Shown in pieces: positions 34,958 to 43,149 of a stretch of DNA of 64,000 nt. How positions within the stretch are numbered: the stretch's first letter is position 1; each line of letters begins with the position of its first letter. Origin of the DNA: Dietzia alimentaria 72 (GTDB lineage Bacteria; Actinomycetota; Actinomycetes; Mycobacteriales; Mycobacteriaceae); contig NZ_AGFF01000017.1 of the NCBI RefSeq assembly GCF_000226215.1, forward strand, positions 1 to 64,000. The letters run 5' to 3'. Below the pieces are notes generated by a model. That model saw only the letters and a program-made list of their open reading frames with translations, searched no databases and had not been told where the DNA came from. The position numbers and the translations under genes are program-made.

Positions 34958-35202
34958 AGTCGTCTCTGTCCGGCTCACCGTGAATGCGCCGGTCCTCTCA
35001 GGATGCGACCATTTTTTCCAGGTGGGCGCGCACGAACCCCTGGCCCAGTTGAACGGAAGTCCTCGTCGTCGTTGAGCGTGCTCCATTCGGATGGTGGCCG
35101 TCCACCGACCCCGCGTGGGGAATCTGGCGCCCGGAGTCCTAAAGTAGAGTGCAGTCCGTTTTTCGATCTGGACTTACGTACCAACTACCCGGGATCAACA
35201 TC

Positions 35203-36024
35203 ATGACCACTGCCCCCGAGAGCCACGAGCCCTCCGGCTCGCAGAACATTACGGACGCCGACCGCGCTACCGACCACACCAACGCTGATCCCGCCGACGT
35301 CGACCACAGCGAGACTAACCGCGGTGAAACGGGCCGTGCCGAATCAGAGCATCCCGCGCCGGCGATTCGCGCCGTCGGCCTCGGGCTGGTGGGCGACCAC
35401 GGCCGGGTCTTTGGCCCACTGGACCTGGAGATCTCGCGCGGCGGCCTCACCGTCCTGCGCGGACACCCCGGGAACGGTCGGACGTGCCTTCTGCTGAGCC
35501 TGGCCGGCCGCATGGCGCCGAGCGAAGGGGAGCTGGAGGTGCTCGGCCGCACCGGCACCCGCGAGATCTTCACGCAGTCCGCGATCGCCGGGTTCTCCGG
35601 CATCGACACCCTGGACCCGGCCGTCACGGTGCGCACGGTCGTGGCCGAGCAACGCGCCTGGATGAGCCCGTGGTGGAAACTGCGTAGCCGCACGGGCCCC
35701 GCCGAACTGCGCGAGGTGCTTGGCCCGGTCTACGGCGACCTGCGACTTCCCGACCCCGCCAGCTACGTAGGCGACCTCACGGAACTCGACCGCATGCTCG
35801 TCCGCGTGGCCCTGGCCCGCTACGAGGGCACGCCGATCCTGGTGGTGGACGACATCGAACAGGTCCGCGTCCTCGAGGACCGCGCCCGGTTCCTGGGCCG
35901 CCTGGCCGAGATCGCCCACGCCGACGGGACCACCATCATCCTGTCCTCCGTCGACGACCTGCCCGCCGGCTCGCCCGCCCACCACCTGGTCACGGTCCCC
36001 GCCACCAAGGAAGGCCTCGAATGA
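35203..36024 (+). CDS. ABC-type ATP-binding protein with degenerate motifs, partner of YhgE/Pip
   Basis: 273 residues from the ATG at 35203. An Asp/Glu/Thr-rich N-terminal tail of 55 residues precedes the nucleotide-binding fold. Walker A reads GHPGNGRTCLL, so the invariant Lys is Arg. Walker B is ILVVDDIEQV with Asp where catalytic Glu normally stands. The LSGGQ signature is replaced by LTELDRMLVRVALAR. ATP hydrolysis is therefore doubtful; binding or a structural role is possible. The stop overlaps the start of the YhgE/Pip gene (ATGA). Similar pairs are known in Mycobacteriales. Confidence 0.82.
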   Translation: MTTAPESHEPSGSQNITDADRATDHTNADPADVDHSETNRGETGRAESEHPAPAIRAVGLGLVGDHGRVFGPLDLEISRGGLTVLRGHPGNGRTCLLLSLAGRMAPSEGELEVLGRTGTREIFTQSAIAGFSGIDTLDPAVTVRTVVAEQRAWMSPWWKLRSRTGPAELREVLGPVYGDLRLPDPASYVGDLTELDRMLVRVALARYEGTPILVVDDIEQVRVLEDRARFLGRLAEIAHADGTTIILSSVDDLPAGSPAHHLVTVPATKEGLE

Positions 36025-38174
36025 TCTCCGGACTGTCCATCGGCAGTGAGCTCAAGCGCTTTGGCCGCGGACGGCTGCCGCGCGTGGCGATTGTGGTGCT
36101 GGTGCTCATGCCGCTGCTCTACAGCGCCCTGTACCTCACCGCCTTCTGGGACCCGTTCGGCAAGACCTCCGAGCTGCCGGTCGCCCTGGTCAACGACGAC
36201 GCCGGCACCCGCGTCGACGGCGAGCCGCTGCGCGCAGGCGACCTCGTGGTGGACGAGCTCGCGCAGAACGATGAGCTCGACTGGCGGGTCGTCGACGGCG
36301 CCGAGGCCGACGCCGGCCTGGCCGAGCACAAGTACCACTTTGTGGTGCGGCTGACGCCGGACTTCAGCGCGTCCGTGGCCTCACCCACCGGCCAGGATCC
36401 CCGGCAGGCAGCGATCACCGTCACCTACGACCAGTCCGGCAACTACCTGTCCAGCCTCATCGGCCGCAGCGCCACTGCCGAACTCCACAACGCCGTGGGA
36501 TCGGCCATCTCGGCCCAGGCGGTCGACAAGGTGCTGGTGGGGGTTCAGGACGCCGGCGCCGGACTACGCGAGGCCGCCGATGGTGCCGCCCAGCTCGACG
36601 ACGGCGCAGGGAAGCTCGACGACGGCATCACCGAGCTCGCCGGGAAGTCCACGGAACTCGACGAGGGCGCCCGCGCTCTCGGCGACGGCGCCGCCACCCT
36701 GGCCGCCGGCAACCACGAGTTGGCCACCAAGATTCACCAGGCCCGCTCGGGCGTGGACCAGCTCGCCGGCGGCATCGGCGCCGCCGCCGACGGAGCCGGG
36801 GAGTTGAGCGACGGCGTCCAGCGCCTCAGCGGGGGAGTGCAGCAGCTCGGAGACGGGGCCGCGCAGGTCAGCGGGGGAGTCGACCAGCTCACCGGCACGC
36901 TTGATCAGCTCTCGCAGGCGCAGAACGCGGCTGTGACCCCGCTGCGGCAGGCCGCCGCGCAGATGCGGCAGCTCGAGGTCACCACGGGCGTGGGGGCGTC
37001 GGGTTCTGCGGGCTCTGCTGGGTCGGCGGGTCCCGCCGGTGTTCCCATGTCGGTGCAGCTGGAGACGCTGGCCGACCAACTCGAGACCCAGGGGCTGGGG
37101 GCCGGGTCGTCGCAACTGGCGGACCTCCACCGACTGCGCGACGGCGCCCGCCAGCTGTCCTCGGCGCTCAACGACTCGTCGGGCGAACTGCTCTCCGGCG
37201 TGACCGCGCTGGGGGCCGGCGCCGCACAACTCAACGACGGGCTCCAGCGCCTGGATGGCGGCGCGGCCACCCTGGTCGACGGCGTGCGGCAACTCGACGA
37301 CGGCGCAGCTCGACTCGACGACGGAGCGGCAACTCTGGCCGCCGGCACCGGGACACTGACCGACGGCACCGGCCGACTGGTCGAGGGCACCGGGAAACTC
37401 GCCGACGGCTCACACACCCTCGTCGACGGCACCGGGCGACTGTCGACCGCGTTGGCCGACGGCGCTGACGAGGTCCCGCAGTGGAACGACGACCACCGCG
37501 ATCAGATGGCCCGGACCATCGGCGACCCGATCACCCTGACCTCGATGTACGACAACCCGGCGCAGACCTTCGGCTACGGGTTCGCGCCCTTCTTTGTGCC
37601 CCTGGCGCTGTTTGTTGGCGGCATCATGATCTGGCTGCTGCTCAAGCCGCTGCAGCCGCGCGCCGTGGGCACCCGCCTGCATCCGCTGCGGGTGGTGATG
37701 GCTTCCCTGCAACCGGCACTGCTGATTGCGACCGGACAGGCCGTGGTGATTCTGGCGGTGCTGCGGTTCGGCCTGGGCATGACGCCGGTGCACCCGCTGG
37801 GGGCGCTGGGCATTATGGCGCTGTCCGCGGTGGCGTTTGTGGCGGTGATCCAGATGCTCAACATCGTGTTTGGCCCCTCTGTCGGCAGAGTGCTGTCGAT
37901 GGCGCTGCTCATGCTCCAGCTGACCTCCGCCGACGGCATCTACCCGACCGCGGTCGAACCCGCGTTCTTCCGCTGGATCCACCCGCTCAACCCCATGAGC
38001 TACACAGTCGAAGGTCTGCGGCAGACCATCATGGGCGGGGCGGGCTCGCAGATTGCGATACCGGTGCTGGTGCTCTGTCTGGTGACCGCCGGCGCGATCG
38101 GCATCAGCACCTGGGCGGCACACCGCAACCGCGTGTGGACGCTGGAGCGACTGCACCCGCCGGTGGCGGTGTAG
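36021..38174 (+). CDS. YhgE/Pip-family (ABC-2-like) membrane protein
   Basis: 717 residues. One N-terminal helix (RVAIVVLVLMPLLYSALYLTAFWDPFG) is followed by a large extracytoplasmic region. Five to six C-terminal helices (about 520-700) form the ABC-2 permease part. Between residues 180 and 490 lie many imperfect repeats of the type LDDGAxxL/LADGxxxL, which form long helical rods in YhgE/Pip proteins; similar proteins include the phage-infection protein Pip and the ESX-linked EsaA. It is coupled to the upstream degenerate ATPase. Export of a cell-envelope component is possible. Confidence 0.9.
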   Translation: MISGLSIGSELKRFGRGRLPRVAIVVLVLMPLLYSALYLTAFWDPFGKTSELPVALVNDDAGTRVDGEPLRAGDLVVDELAQNDELDWRVVDGAEADAGLAEHKYHFVVRLTPDFSASVASPTGQDPRQAAITVTYDQSGNYLSSLIGRSATAELHNAVGSAISAQAVDKVLVGVQDAGAGLREAADGAAQLDDGAGKLDDGITELAGKSTELDEGARALGDGAATLAAGNHELATKIHQARSGVDQLAGGIGAAADGAGELSDGVQRLSGGVQQLGDGAAQVSGGVDQLTGTLDQLSQAQNAAVTPLRQAAAQMRQLEVTTGVGASGSAGSAGSAGPAGVPMSVQLETLADQLETQGLGAGSSQLADLHRLRDGARQLSSALNDSSGELLSGVTALGAGAAQLNDGLQRLDGGAATLVDGVRQLDDGAARLDDGAATLAAGTGTLTDGTGRLVEGTGKLADGSHTLVDGTGRLSTALADGADEVPQWNDDHRDQMARTIGDPITLTSMYDNPAQTFGYGFAPFFVPLALFVGGIMIWLLLKPLQPRAVGTRLHPLRVVMASLQPALLIATGQAVVILAVLRFGLGMTPVHPLGALGIMALSAVAFVAVIQMLNIVFGPSVGRVLSMALLMLQLTSADGIYPTAVEPAFFRWIHPLNPMSYTVEGLRQTIMGGAGSQIAIPVLVLCLVTAGAIGISTWAAHRNRVWTLERLHPPVAV

Positions 38175-38199
38175 CCCGCGCGGCAGGTCGCCCGGGTCA

Positions 38200-38259
38200 T
38201 CGCGAAGAGCATTTCGCGCGCATCCGCCGAGAAGCAGGTGCGCGAAACGCTCTTCGCGA
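38200..38259. terminator. Long hairpin downstream of the YhgE/Pip gene
   Basis: 20-bp arms (38200-38219 and 38240-38259) match at 19 of 20 positions around a 20-base loop, with GCCCGGGTC-like pairing further outside. No T-run follows. The sequence differs from the 68-bp palindromes but has the same arm-loop-arm proportions. It probably ends the ATPase-YhgE operon. Confidence 0.8.
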
Positions 38260-38393
38260 CGGCGGCCCGGGTCCGGTTACGCGGACCTTCGCCTTTGCAG
38301 GCCGGACCCGGCGCCGCTCGGCGCTGGAGGTCTGTGCGCAGGGCATGATTGTCGGGATGTCTCGCCCACCTGAGCACTGAAGAAGGGCCCGCG

Positions 38394-39002
38394 ATGAGCG
38401 CACCTACCCGCCACAACTTTCACAACTCGCGGTGGAAGGCAGTCGGCCTCGCCTTGTCCTCGCTAATTCTATTGGCAGGCTGCAGCGGCGAATCGAACAC
38501 TGACGCCCCGGCGGACGGGAGTGACTCCAGCTCGAGAACGTCTACGCGCACCTCGACGACCTCGACGACCTCGACAAGCGCGACCACGACTCCAGCGGCG
38601 AAGGCGGAAATTCGGGAAAGTGCCACCCCTTCCGGGGCCGGCCCTGCGGCGGTCGGTCCGACGCTCGTCGAGTGCATCTACGGCGGGGGAGCCTGGACCG
38701 ATAACGGATGGATGAGCGACGGTTCGTACGGTTACCACCCGCAGTGTGCAGCTCTGCGCAATGAGCAGTTGGCCCGGTACCCGTATGTGTGCCCGCAGAC
38801 TGACCACCATGTGGCGGACCTATCCGAATGCGCCTATCCGACGGGCATCCCCATCCCTCCAGTCGAACAGGAACCTTCCGCGGTGGATGAGCCGGCGGAG
38901 TCAGCGGAGTCCATTGAGCCACCCATCGAACCGGAAGTCGGCACCGAGACCGGAACTGACCTGTGCGAATCCGACAACACCTCCGCGGTGTGTCAGAAGT
39001 AG
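38394..39002 (+). CDS. Cys-rich lipoprotein, paralogue of the 17150 gene
   Basis: 202 residues from the ATG at 38394, preceded by GAAGAAGGG. The signal peptide ends in lipobox LLAGC. A Ser/Thr/Asp linker (about 30-70) leads to a domain with VECIYGGGAWTDNGWMSDGS and YGYHPQCAALRNEQL, whose SDGS-x-GY-x2-C pattern recurs in the 17150 lipoprotein. The C-terminal tail is Pro/Glu-rich and ends with two cysteines. It is probably outer-surface or membrane-tethered. No function is known. Confidence 0.78.
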   Translation: MSAPTRHNFHNSRWKAVGLALSSLILLAGCSGESNTDAPADGSDSSSRTSTRTSTTSTTSTSATTTPAAKAEIRESATPSGAGPAAVGPTLVECIYGGGAWTDNGWMSDGSYGYHPQCAALRNEQLARYPYVCPQTDHHVADLSECAYPTGIPIPPVEQEPSAVDEPAESAESIEPPIEPEVGTETGTDLCESDNTSAVCQK

Positions 39003-39096
39003 CGGCCAGCCACGGGCGCGCCGCAGCCGGGTGTGAACGCTGGAGCGGCTGTACCCGCCCGCCGGCGACGAGTGCGCGTTGCTCTCTCACCTTGGC

Positions 39097-39714
39097 CTAC
39101 CGGTCCGGCTTGAGACCGTTCTCGATACCCCACGCCACGGCCTGAGCGCGGGTGGTCACGCCCATCTTTCGATAAGCCGACCGCACGTAGGTCTTGACGG
39201 TGTTGGGGGAGAGGTAGCACTGGTCGGCGATCTGCTCGTTGGACAGGCCCTGCACGATGAGTCCCAGAATCTCGGACTCCCGGGGTGACAGCCCGGCCTC
39301 TTTCGCCGGCCACTGGTCGGGGCCCATGTAGGAAAGGCCCGTTCCGGTGAGCGTCACGCGGTTCCCCGCGGCGATCTGCTCTATGCCGTCCACCAGTTCG
39401 GCCGCGGTCAGCGACTTCGACAGGAACCCCTGCGCCCCTGATTCGAGGCTGTCGGTGACCGCGGCGGGGTCGGAGGTGAACGAGTAGACGGCTACGGCCC
39501 CGACGGTCGGATCCTGCAGGAGCGTCGTCATGCCGACACTCGCACCCAGGGGTGAGGCGAAGGAGTCGTAGAGGGCCACGTCCACCGTGGCCTCCCCGCT
39601 GGTGACCGTGTCGTTCTCCACCATCTCGATCCGGTCCGAGTAGGGGGCCAGGAAGGTGTTCACTCCGGCGACGACGACGAGGTAGTCGTTGACCACCGTG
39701 ACCCTGATTGGCAT
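39097..39714 (-). CDS. LuxR-family response regulator (NarL type), orphan
   Basis: 205 residues. The N-terminal receiver-like domain is shortened and divergent: NDY replaces the usual Asp pair, a candidate phosphorylation Asp lies in VALYDSF, and a Lys in FLSKSLTAAEL. The C-terminal LuxR helix-turn-helix is canonical (LSPRESEILGLIVQGLSNEQIA through SPNTVKTYVRSAYRKMG). No histidine kinase is adjacent, so control may be independent of phosphorylation. It is divergent from the whiB gene, with a 14-bp palindrome in the shared 132-base gap. Confidence 0.88.
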   Translation of the reverse strand: MPIRVTVVNDYLVVVAGVNTFLAPYSDRIEMVENDTVTSGEATVDVALYDSFASPLGASVGMTTLLQDPTVGAVAVYSFTSDPAAVTDSLESGAQGFLSKSLTAAELVDGIEQIAAGNRVTLTGTGLSYMGPDQWPAKEAGLSPRESEILGLIVQGLSNEQIADQCYLSPNTVKTYVRSAYRKMGVTTRAQAVAWGIENGLKPDR

Positions 39715-39760
39715 CCGCAGACTCTAGCAACAGGCGAGGGCGCGGTCACACCGGCGATCA

Positions 39761-39774
39761 CACCCCTAGGGGTG
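39761..39774. promoter_or_regulatory. 14-bp perfect palindrome in the luxR/whiB intergenic region
   Basis: CACCCCTAGGGGTG is a perfect dyad lying 47 bases upstream of the LuxR start and 73 bases upstream of the whiB start. It is a candidate operator for one of these regulators. A degraded version (CACCCAGGGGTG) lies inside the luxR coding region near 39549. Confidence 0.6.
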
Positions 39775-39846
39775 AGGCGCCCGTGCGCGAGACGTGGGAC
39801 GATCGGGTGTTCCACATCCTTCTGATCATCTGCCACAGGAGATCGA

Positions 39847-40125
39847 GTGCCACGATTTCGTACCCTCACACCCACCTCAGAGTTCTGGGAATGGAGGGAC
39901 GACGGCGCGTGCATCGGACACGAGGACCTCTTCTACAGCGCAGAAGATGAACCCAAGGGCGAGCGTCGGCGTAAAGAGCAGGCGGCCGTAGCGGTCTGCG
40001 AGACCTGCCCAGTACGCGAGGTGTGCCGCAGGTTCGCCATCGAGGCGGAGGAACTGTACGGAGTCTGGGGCGGGATGACCGAGATGGACCGGCACAGGTT
40101 GGCGGGACGGCAGCGGACCGGTTGA
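39847..40125 (+). CDS. WhiB-family iron-sulfur transcription factor
   Basis: 92 residues from a GTG at 39847, with CAGGAG just upstream. The four cluster-binding cysteines are present (GAC near residue 22, then CETC and VC) in the C-x-n-CxxCxxxxxC arrangement. The GVWGGMTE turn and a basic C-terminus follow. Wbl proteins bind a 4Fe-4S cluster and partner with sigma factors, controlling division, redox or antibiotic responses only in Actinobacteria. Which subfamily this is cannot be settled here. A bidirectional terminator follows. Confidence 0.95.
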   Translation: MPRFRTLTPTSEFWEWRDDGACIGHEDLFYSAEDEPKGERRRKEQAAVAVCETCPVREVCRRFAIEAEELYGVWGGMTEMDRHRLAGRQRTG

Positions 40126-40134
40126 GACGCGCGC

Positions 40135-40164
40135 GGGCCGCACCCTCGACGAGGGGTGCGGCCC
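40135..40164. terminator. Bidirectional terminator between whiB and dps
   Basis: Perfect 11-bp stem GGGCCGCACCC (40135-40145) / GGGTGCGGCCC (40154-40164) with an 8-base loop, midway between convergent stops. Confidence 0.9.
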
Positions 40165-40188
40165 GAGTGCTTGTTGGGTGAGACCCGA

Positions 40189-40731
40189 TCAGGCAGTCGC
40201 GGAGCCGGCGGCGCCCTTCTCGGAGGAGTCGTCCGCGGTGGGCAGGCTGCCCGAGGAGTTCTCGAGGTGGGCGCGCACGAACCACTGGAACTTCTCGAGC
40301 TCGGCGGTCTGGCCGATGAGGATGTCCTCGGTCACCGGGTCCACCTTGCCTGCCATGGTGATGGCCTTGCGGTGGTCGGAGATCATCCCGTCGTAGACCT
40401 TGTCCAGGGCGCCGAGGTGCGCCAGGGCGGTGTCGCGGCCCAGGGAGTAGTCATCCCACGAGCGGTGATCGGCATTGGCGCCCATCGTTCCGACCGGCGA
40501 TCCGCCCAGGGTGGCGATGCGCTCGGCCAGGACGTCTGCGAACCCGCGGACCAGCTCGACCTGCGGGTCCAGCATCTCGTGGACGGCGATGAAGTTCGGG
40601 CCCACCACGTTCCAGTGCACGTGCTTGAGGGTCAGGTGCAGGTCGTTGCACGCCGTCAGGCGCTTCTGCAGCGTCTTCGCGAGCGGGGTGGAATCTTCGA
40701 CGGACAATCCGGGAACAGTAAATTTCGTCAT
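40189..40731 (-). CDS. dps: Dps-family DNA-protection ferritin
   Basis: 180 residues. The ferroxidase-centre region is clear: HLTLKHVHWNVVGPNFIAVHEMLDPQ with the paired His and Asp/Glu ligands of Dps. A four-helix bundle follows, with a C-terminal Ala/Ser/Asp-rich tail of about 20 residues. Dps oxidises Fe(II) with peroxide, stores the iron and in some species coats DNA in stationary phase. The gene stands alone. A 24-bp piece of its 3' end has a near-identical match at 35020. Confidence 0.94.
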   Translation of the reverse strand: MTKFTVPGLSVEDSTPLAKTLQKRLTACNDLHLTLKHVHWNVVGPNFIAVHEMLDPQVELVRGFADVLAERIATLGGSPVGTMGANADHRSWDDYSLGRDTALAHLGALDKVYDGMISDHRKAITMAGKVDPVTEDILIGQTAELEKFQWFVRAHLENSSGSLPTADDSSEKGAAGSATA

Positions 40732-40889
40732 GGCTTCGACGGTAACCGCGTCAGCGAAGTGATGCGACCGCTGACGGCGACGGCACGTCGGTCCTGTCGG
40801 GTCATCTGGCCGCCAAACACATGGCTTACTGATAGACAGGGCCAGTCGGCCAACGACACCCCCTCTACAACCTCAGGAGATATATCCAT

Positions 40890-41660
40890 ATGGACACGAG
40901 TACCAGGCTTGCCGGTAAAACCGCCGTGATCACCGGCGGAGGCCAAGGTGTGGGACGCGGAATCGCCCTGGCTCTGGCGGCCAGCGGTGCCTCCGTATTT
41001 CTGGTCGGGCGCACGCAAAGCAAGCTCGATACCGTGGTCGGCGAGATCCGCGACACCGGCGCGACGGCAGCAGCAATGGAGGTGGACATCACCTCTGACG
41101 GCGCGGCCGAGCGCATCATCGAGGCGGCATGCAACGAGTTCGGCGGTGTCGACATCCTGGTCAACAACGCGAACTCGTCGGCCCCCGTGCCACTGGTCGA
41201 CTCGGAGGAGTCGTTCTTCCTCAGCTCCTTCAAAACGGGACCGCTGGCGGGACTGTCACTCATGAAGGCAGCGCGACCCCGCATGGCCGAGCGCGGCGGC
41301 GGCGTGATCATCAACATGGCCAGCTCGACGGCCGTGCGGTGGGACGCCACCGGCTACGGGGTGTACGCCGCGATCAAGGAGGCACAGCGGTCGCTCGCCC
41401 GGACCGCGGCGCACGAATGGGCGGAACACGGGATCCGCGTGCTTTCTGTGGCACCTCACGCGCACTCGCCCGGGCTGGACTGGTGGATGGAAAATTACCC
41501 CGAGAAGGCGGAGAGCTTCATCAATTCCATCCCCGCGAAGCGGATCGGCGACCCCGTCACCGACATCGGCATGCCCGTCGCTTGGATGTGCTCCGATGAG
41601 GCGTCCTACCTCACCGGCGCCACGATCCCGCTCGACGGCGGGCAGGCACGCTGGTCCTGA
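40890..41660 (+). CDS. Short-chain dehydrogenase/reductase
   Basis: 256 residues. Cofactor motif TGGGQGVGRGIA at residues 15-26, NNAN (NNAG variant) near 88-91 and active-site YGVYAAIKEA near 154 (YxxxK). The final GATIPLDGGQARWS matches classical SDRs. AGGAG precedes the ATG. The substrate is unknown. It is convergent with the NadE fusion gene and not part of an evident operon. Confidence 0.9.
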   Translation: MDTSTRLAGKTAVITGGGQGVGRGIALALAASGASVFLVGRTQSKLDTVVGEIRDTGATAAAMEVDITSDGAAERIIEAACNEFGGVDILVNNANSSAPVPLVDSEESFFLSSFKTGPLAGLSLMKAARPRMAERGGGVIINMASSTAVRWDATGYGVYAAIKEAQRSLARTAAHEWAEHGIRVLSVAPHAHSPGLDWWMENYPEKAESFINSIPAKRIGDPVTDIGMPVAWMCSDEASYLTGATIPLDGGQARWS

Positions 41661-41702
41661 CCACGTTCCGATCTTCAACCAAGGCAATCGCCCACGCGCC
41701 AT

Positions 41703-43100
41703 CTAGTGGTCGGGCCACGAGCCGGTTCGAAGCAGCTCCATGCTCGCCTGCTGGTCTATGACCGGCTGGCGCATCTGATCGACGCAAAAATCCAACAGCG
41801 CCTCCGACAGGGCCGAGTTGTCGGAGGCGATGGCTCCGCGCGCGATCGCGACGTGCAGGTTCTCGGCGAACCCGTCGATCGCAGTCTGCGAGACGCAGCT
41901 GTGCGTCGACACCCCGCACAACAGCAGGTGATCCACGCCCAGTTGCTCGAGCTGGGCCGTGAGGTCGGTGTCAAAGAAGGCACTGTCGCGGGTCTTGGTC
42001 ACCTCCACGTGCTCGCCGGTGACCAGCTCGTCGAGGAACTGCGCCTGCTCCGTGCCGGGGAAGGCGAAGCCCTGGTCGTCCTCGCACATGTTGAGCGTCC
42101 ACGTGGACTTGTCCCGGGCGTGTTCGGTACGCACCAGCACCACCGGGCGGCCAGCCTCGTGGGCCGTGCGGATGAGTTCGTTGACCCGCTCCACCAGGTC
42201 CTCGCGCTCCCGTGCCAGGTCGGGGAACTCGAAGTACGAGTTTTGCATGTCGATCACCACCAACGCGACCTGCTCGCCCGGGCGCCACCACGTGTCGGAG
42301 ACCTCGACCGGGGTGGTGCGCTTGTGCCGGTTGCGGTGCCAGACGGACTCGATCGTCTCTGCAACCTGCTCGGGCACGTCGCGGCCCTCGAGGTAGTCGT
42401 CGATGTCGTCGTAGCGTAGGCCCAGCTCGTCCTCGTCGGTTTGCCCCGCCTTGTCGTCGAGTAGGTCGGCGGTGGGCACCTTGTCCCACAGCTGCCGCGG
42501 CGCTCCGAGGTGACGCAACAGTGCGCGTCCCTGGCGCTTGTTCAGGCTCGACAGCGGCAAGACGTCGGCGGCGCCGTCGCCGAACTTGGTGAAGAACCCG
42601 GTGACGTTCTCGGCGGCGTGGTCCGCGCCGATCACCAGCAGTCCCCGGTCCCCGGCGAGCGCGTACTGGGCGACCATCCGGTGCCGCGCCTTGGCGTTGC
42701 CCTTGGTGAAGTCGGAGAGCTCGGCGCCCGTGGCCGCACTGATCTCCCCGTTGAGCGCATCGACCCCCGGAGCCACGTTGACGGTGACTGTCTCGTCGGC
42801 GTCGACGAACTCCACCGCGGCAGCCGCGTCGGCCTCGTCGTGTTGGACCCGGTAGGGCAGGCGCATACCCACGAACACCGCGTCACGCCCGTCGGCGCGC
42901 ACGCGTTCCACCGCGAGCTGGGCCAGCCGGCCGGCGAGAGTGGAGTCGACCCCGCCGGAGATCCCCAGCACGTAACCCTTCGCACCGCTGGTCCTGAGGT
43001 AGTCGACGAGGAAGCGCACGCGTCGTTCGACCTCGGCGGCCGGGTCGACGTGGGGCCTGACCCCGAGTGCGTTGATGATCGTCCGTTGTAACTCACGCAT
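41703..43100 (-). CDS. nadE: Ammonia-dependent NAD+ synthetase fused to an isochorismatase-like cysteine hydrolase
   Basis: 465 residues. Residues 1-275 are a complete NadE: PP-loop LGISGGVDSTLAGRLAQ, GADHAAENVTGFFTKFGDGAADVLPL and the substrate loop KAGQTDEDELGL. Residues 280-465 form an isochorismatase/nicotinamidase-fold hydrolase with catalytic Asp in VVIDMQNSYFEF, VLVRTEH, and nucleophile Cys in LCGVSTHSCVSQTA. No glutaminase domain is present, so NadE needs ammonia. The metal-binding residues of true nicotinamidase (PncA) are not evident. The fusion suggests the hydrolase supplies ammonia or feeds the NAD salvage route. Confidence 0.92.
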   Translation of the reverse strand: MRELQRTIINALGVRPHVDPAAEVERRVRFLVDYLRTSGAKGYVLGISGGVDSTLAGRLAQLAVERVRADGRDAVFVGMRLPYRVQHDEADAAAAVEFVDADETVTVNVAPGVDALNGEISAATGAELSDFTKGNAKARHRMVAQYALAGDRGLLVIGADHAAENVTGFFTKFGDGAADVLPLSSLNKRQGRALLRHLGAPRQLWDKVPTADLLDDKAGQTDEDELGLRYDDIDDYLEGRDVPEQVAETIESVWHRNRHKRTTPVEVSDTWWRPGEQVALVVIDMQNSYFEFPDLAREREDLVERVNELIRTAHEAGRPVVLVRTEHARDKSTWTLNMCEDDQGFAFPGTEQAQFLDELVTGEHVEVTKTRDSAFFDTDLTAQLEQLGVDHLLLCGVSTHSCVSQTAIDGFAENLHVAIARGAIASDNSALSEALLDFCVDQMRQPVIDQQASMELLRTGSWPDH

Positions 43101-43149
43101 GAATCCATTGTGGGAAAACTGCGCGTTCGTGCCACCGCAGCGGTGGCGT

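Larger units (their letters stand above)
34266..35202. other. 937-base gene graveyard between ktrB and the ABC ATPase
   Basis: No full-length gene is convincing here. Visible items are a leader hairpin for ktrB, an inverted repeat TGACAGT (34389-34395) / ACTGTCA (34419-34425), a 40-codon ORF at 34670, and a 40-bp segment at 34917-34957 closely matching part of the secreted-protein gene at 51127. A 24-bp segment at 35020-35043 also matches the 3' part of dps (40265-40288) at 23 positions. The pattern suggests decayed duplicates or recombination debris. Confidence 0.6.

Noticed and set aside
36590-37450. Internal tandem repeat suggesting recombination in the YhgE/Pip gene
   Set aside because: The LDDGAxxL periodicity is the normal rod region of this protein family and is kept at protein rather than DNA level.
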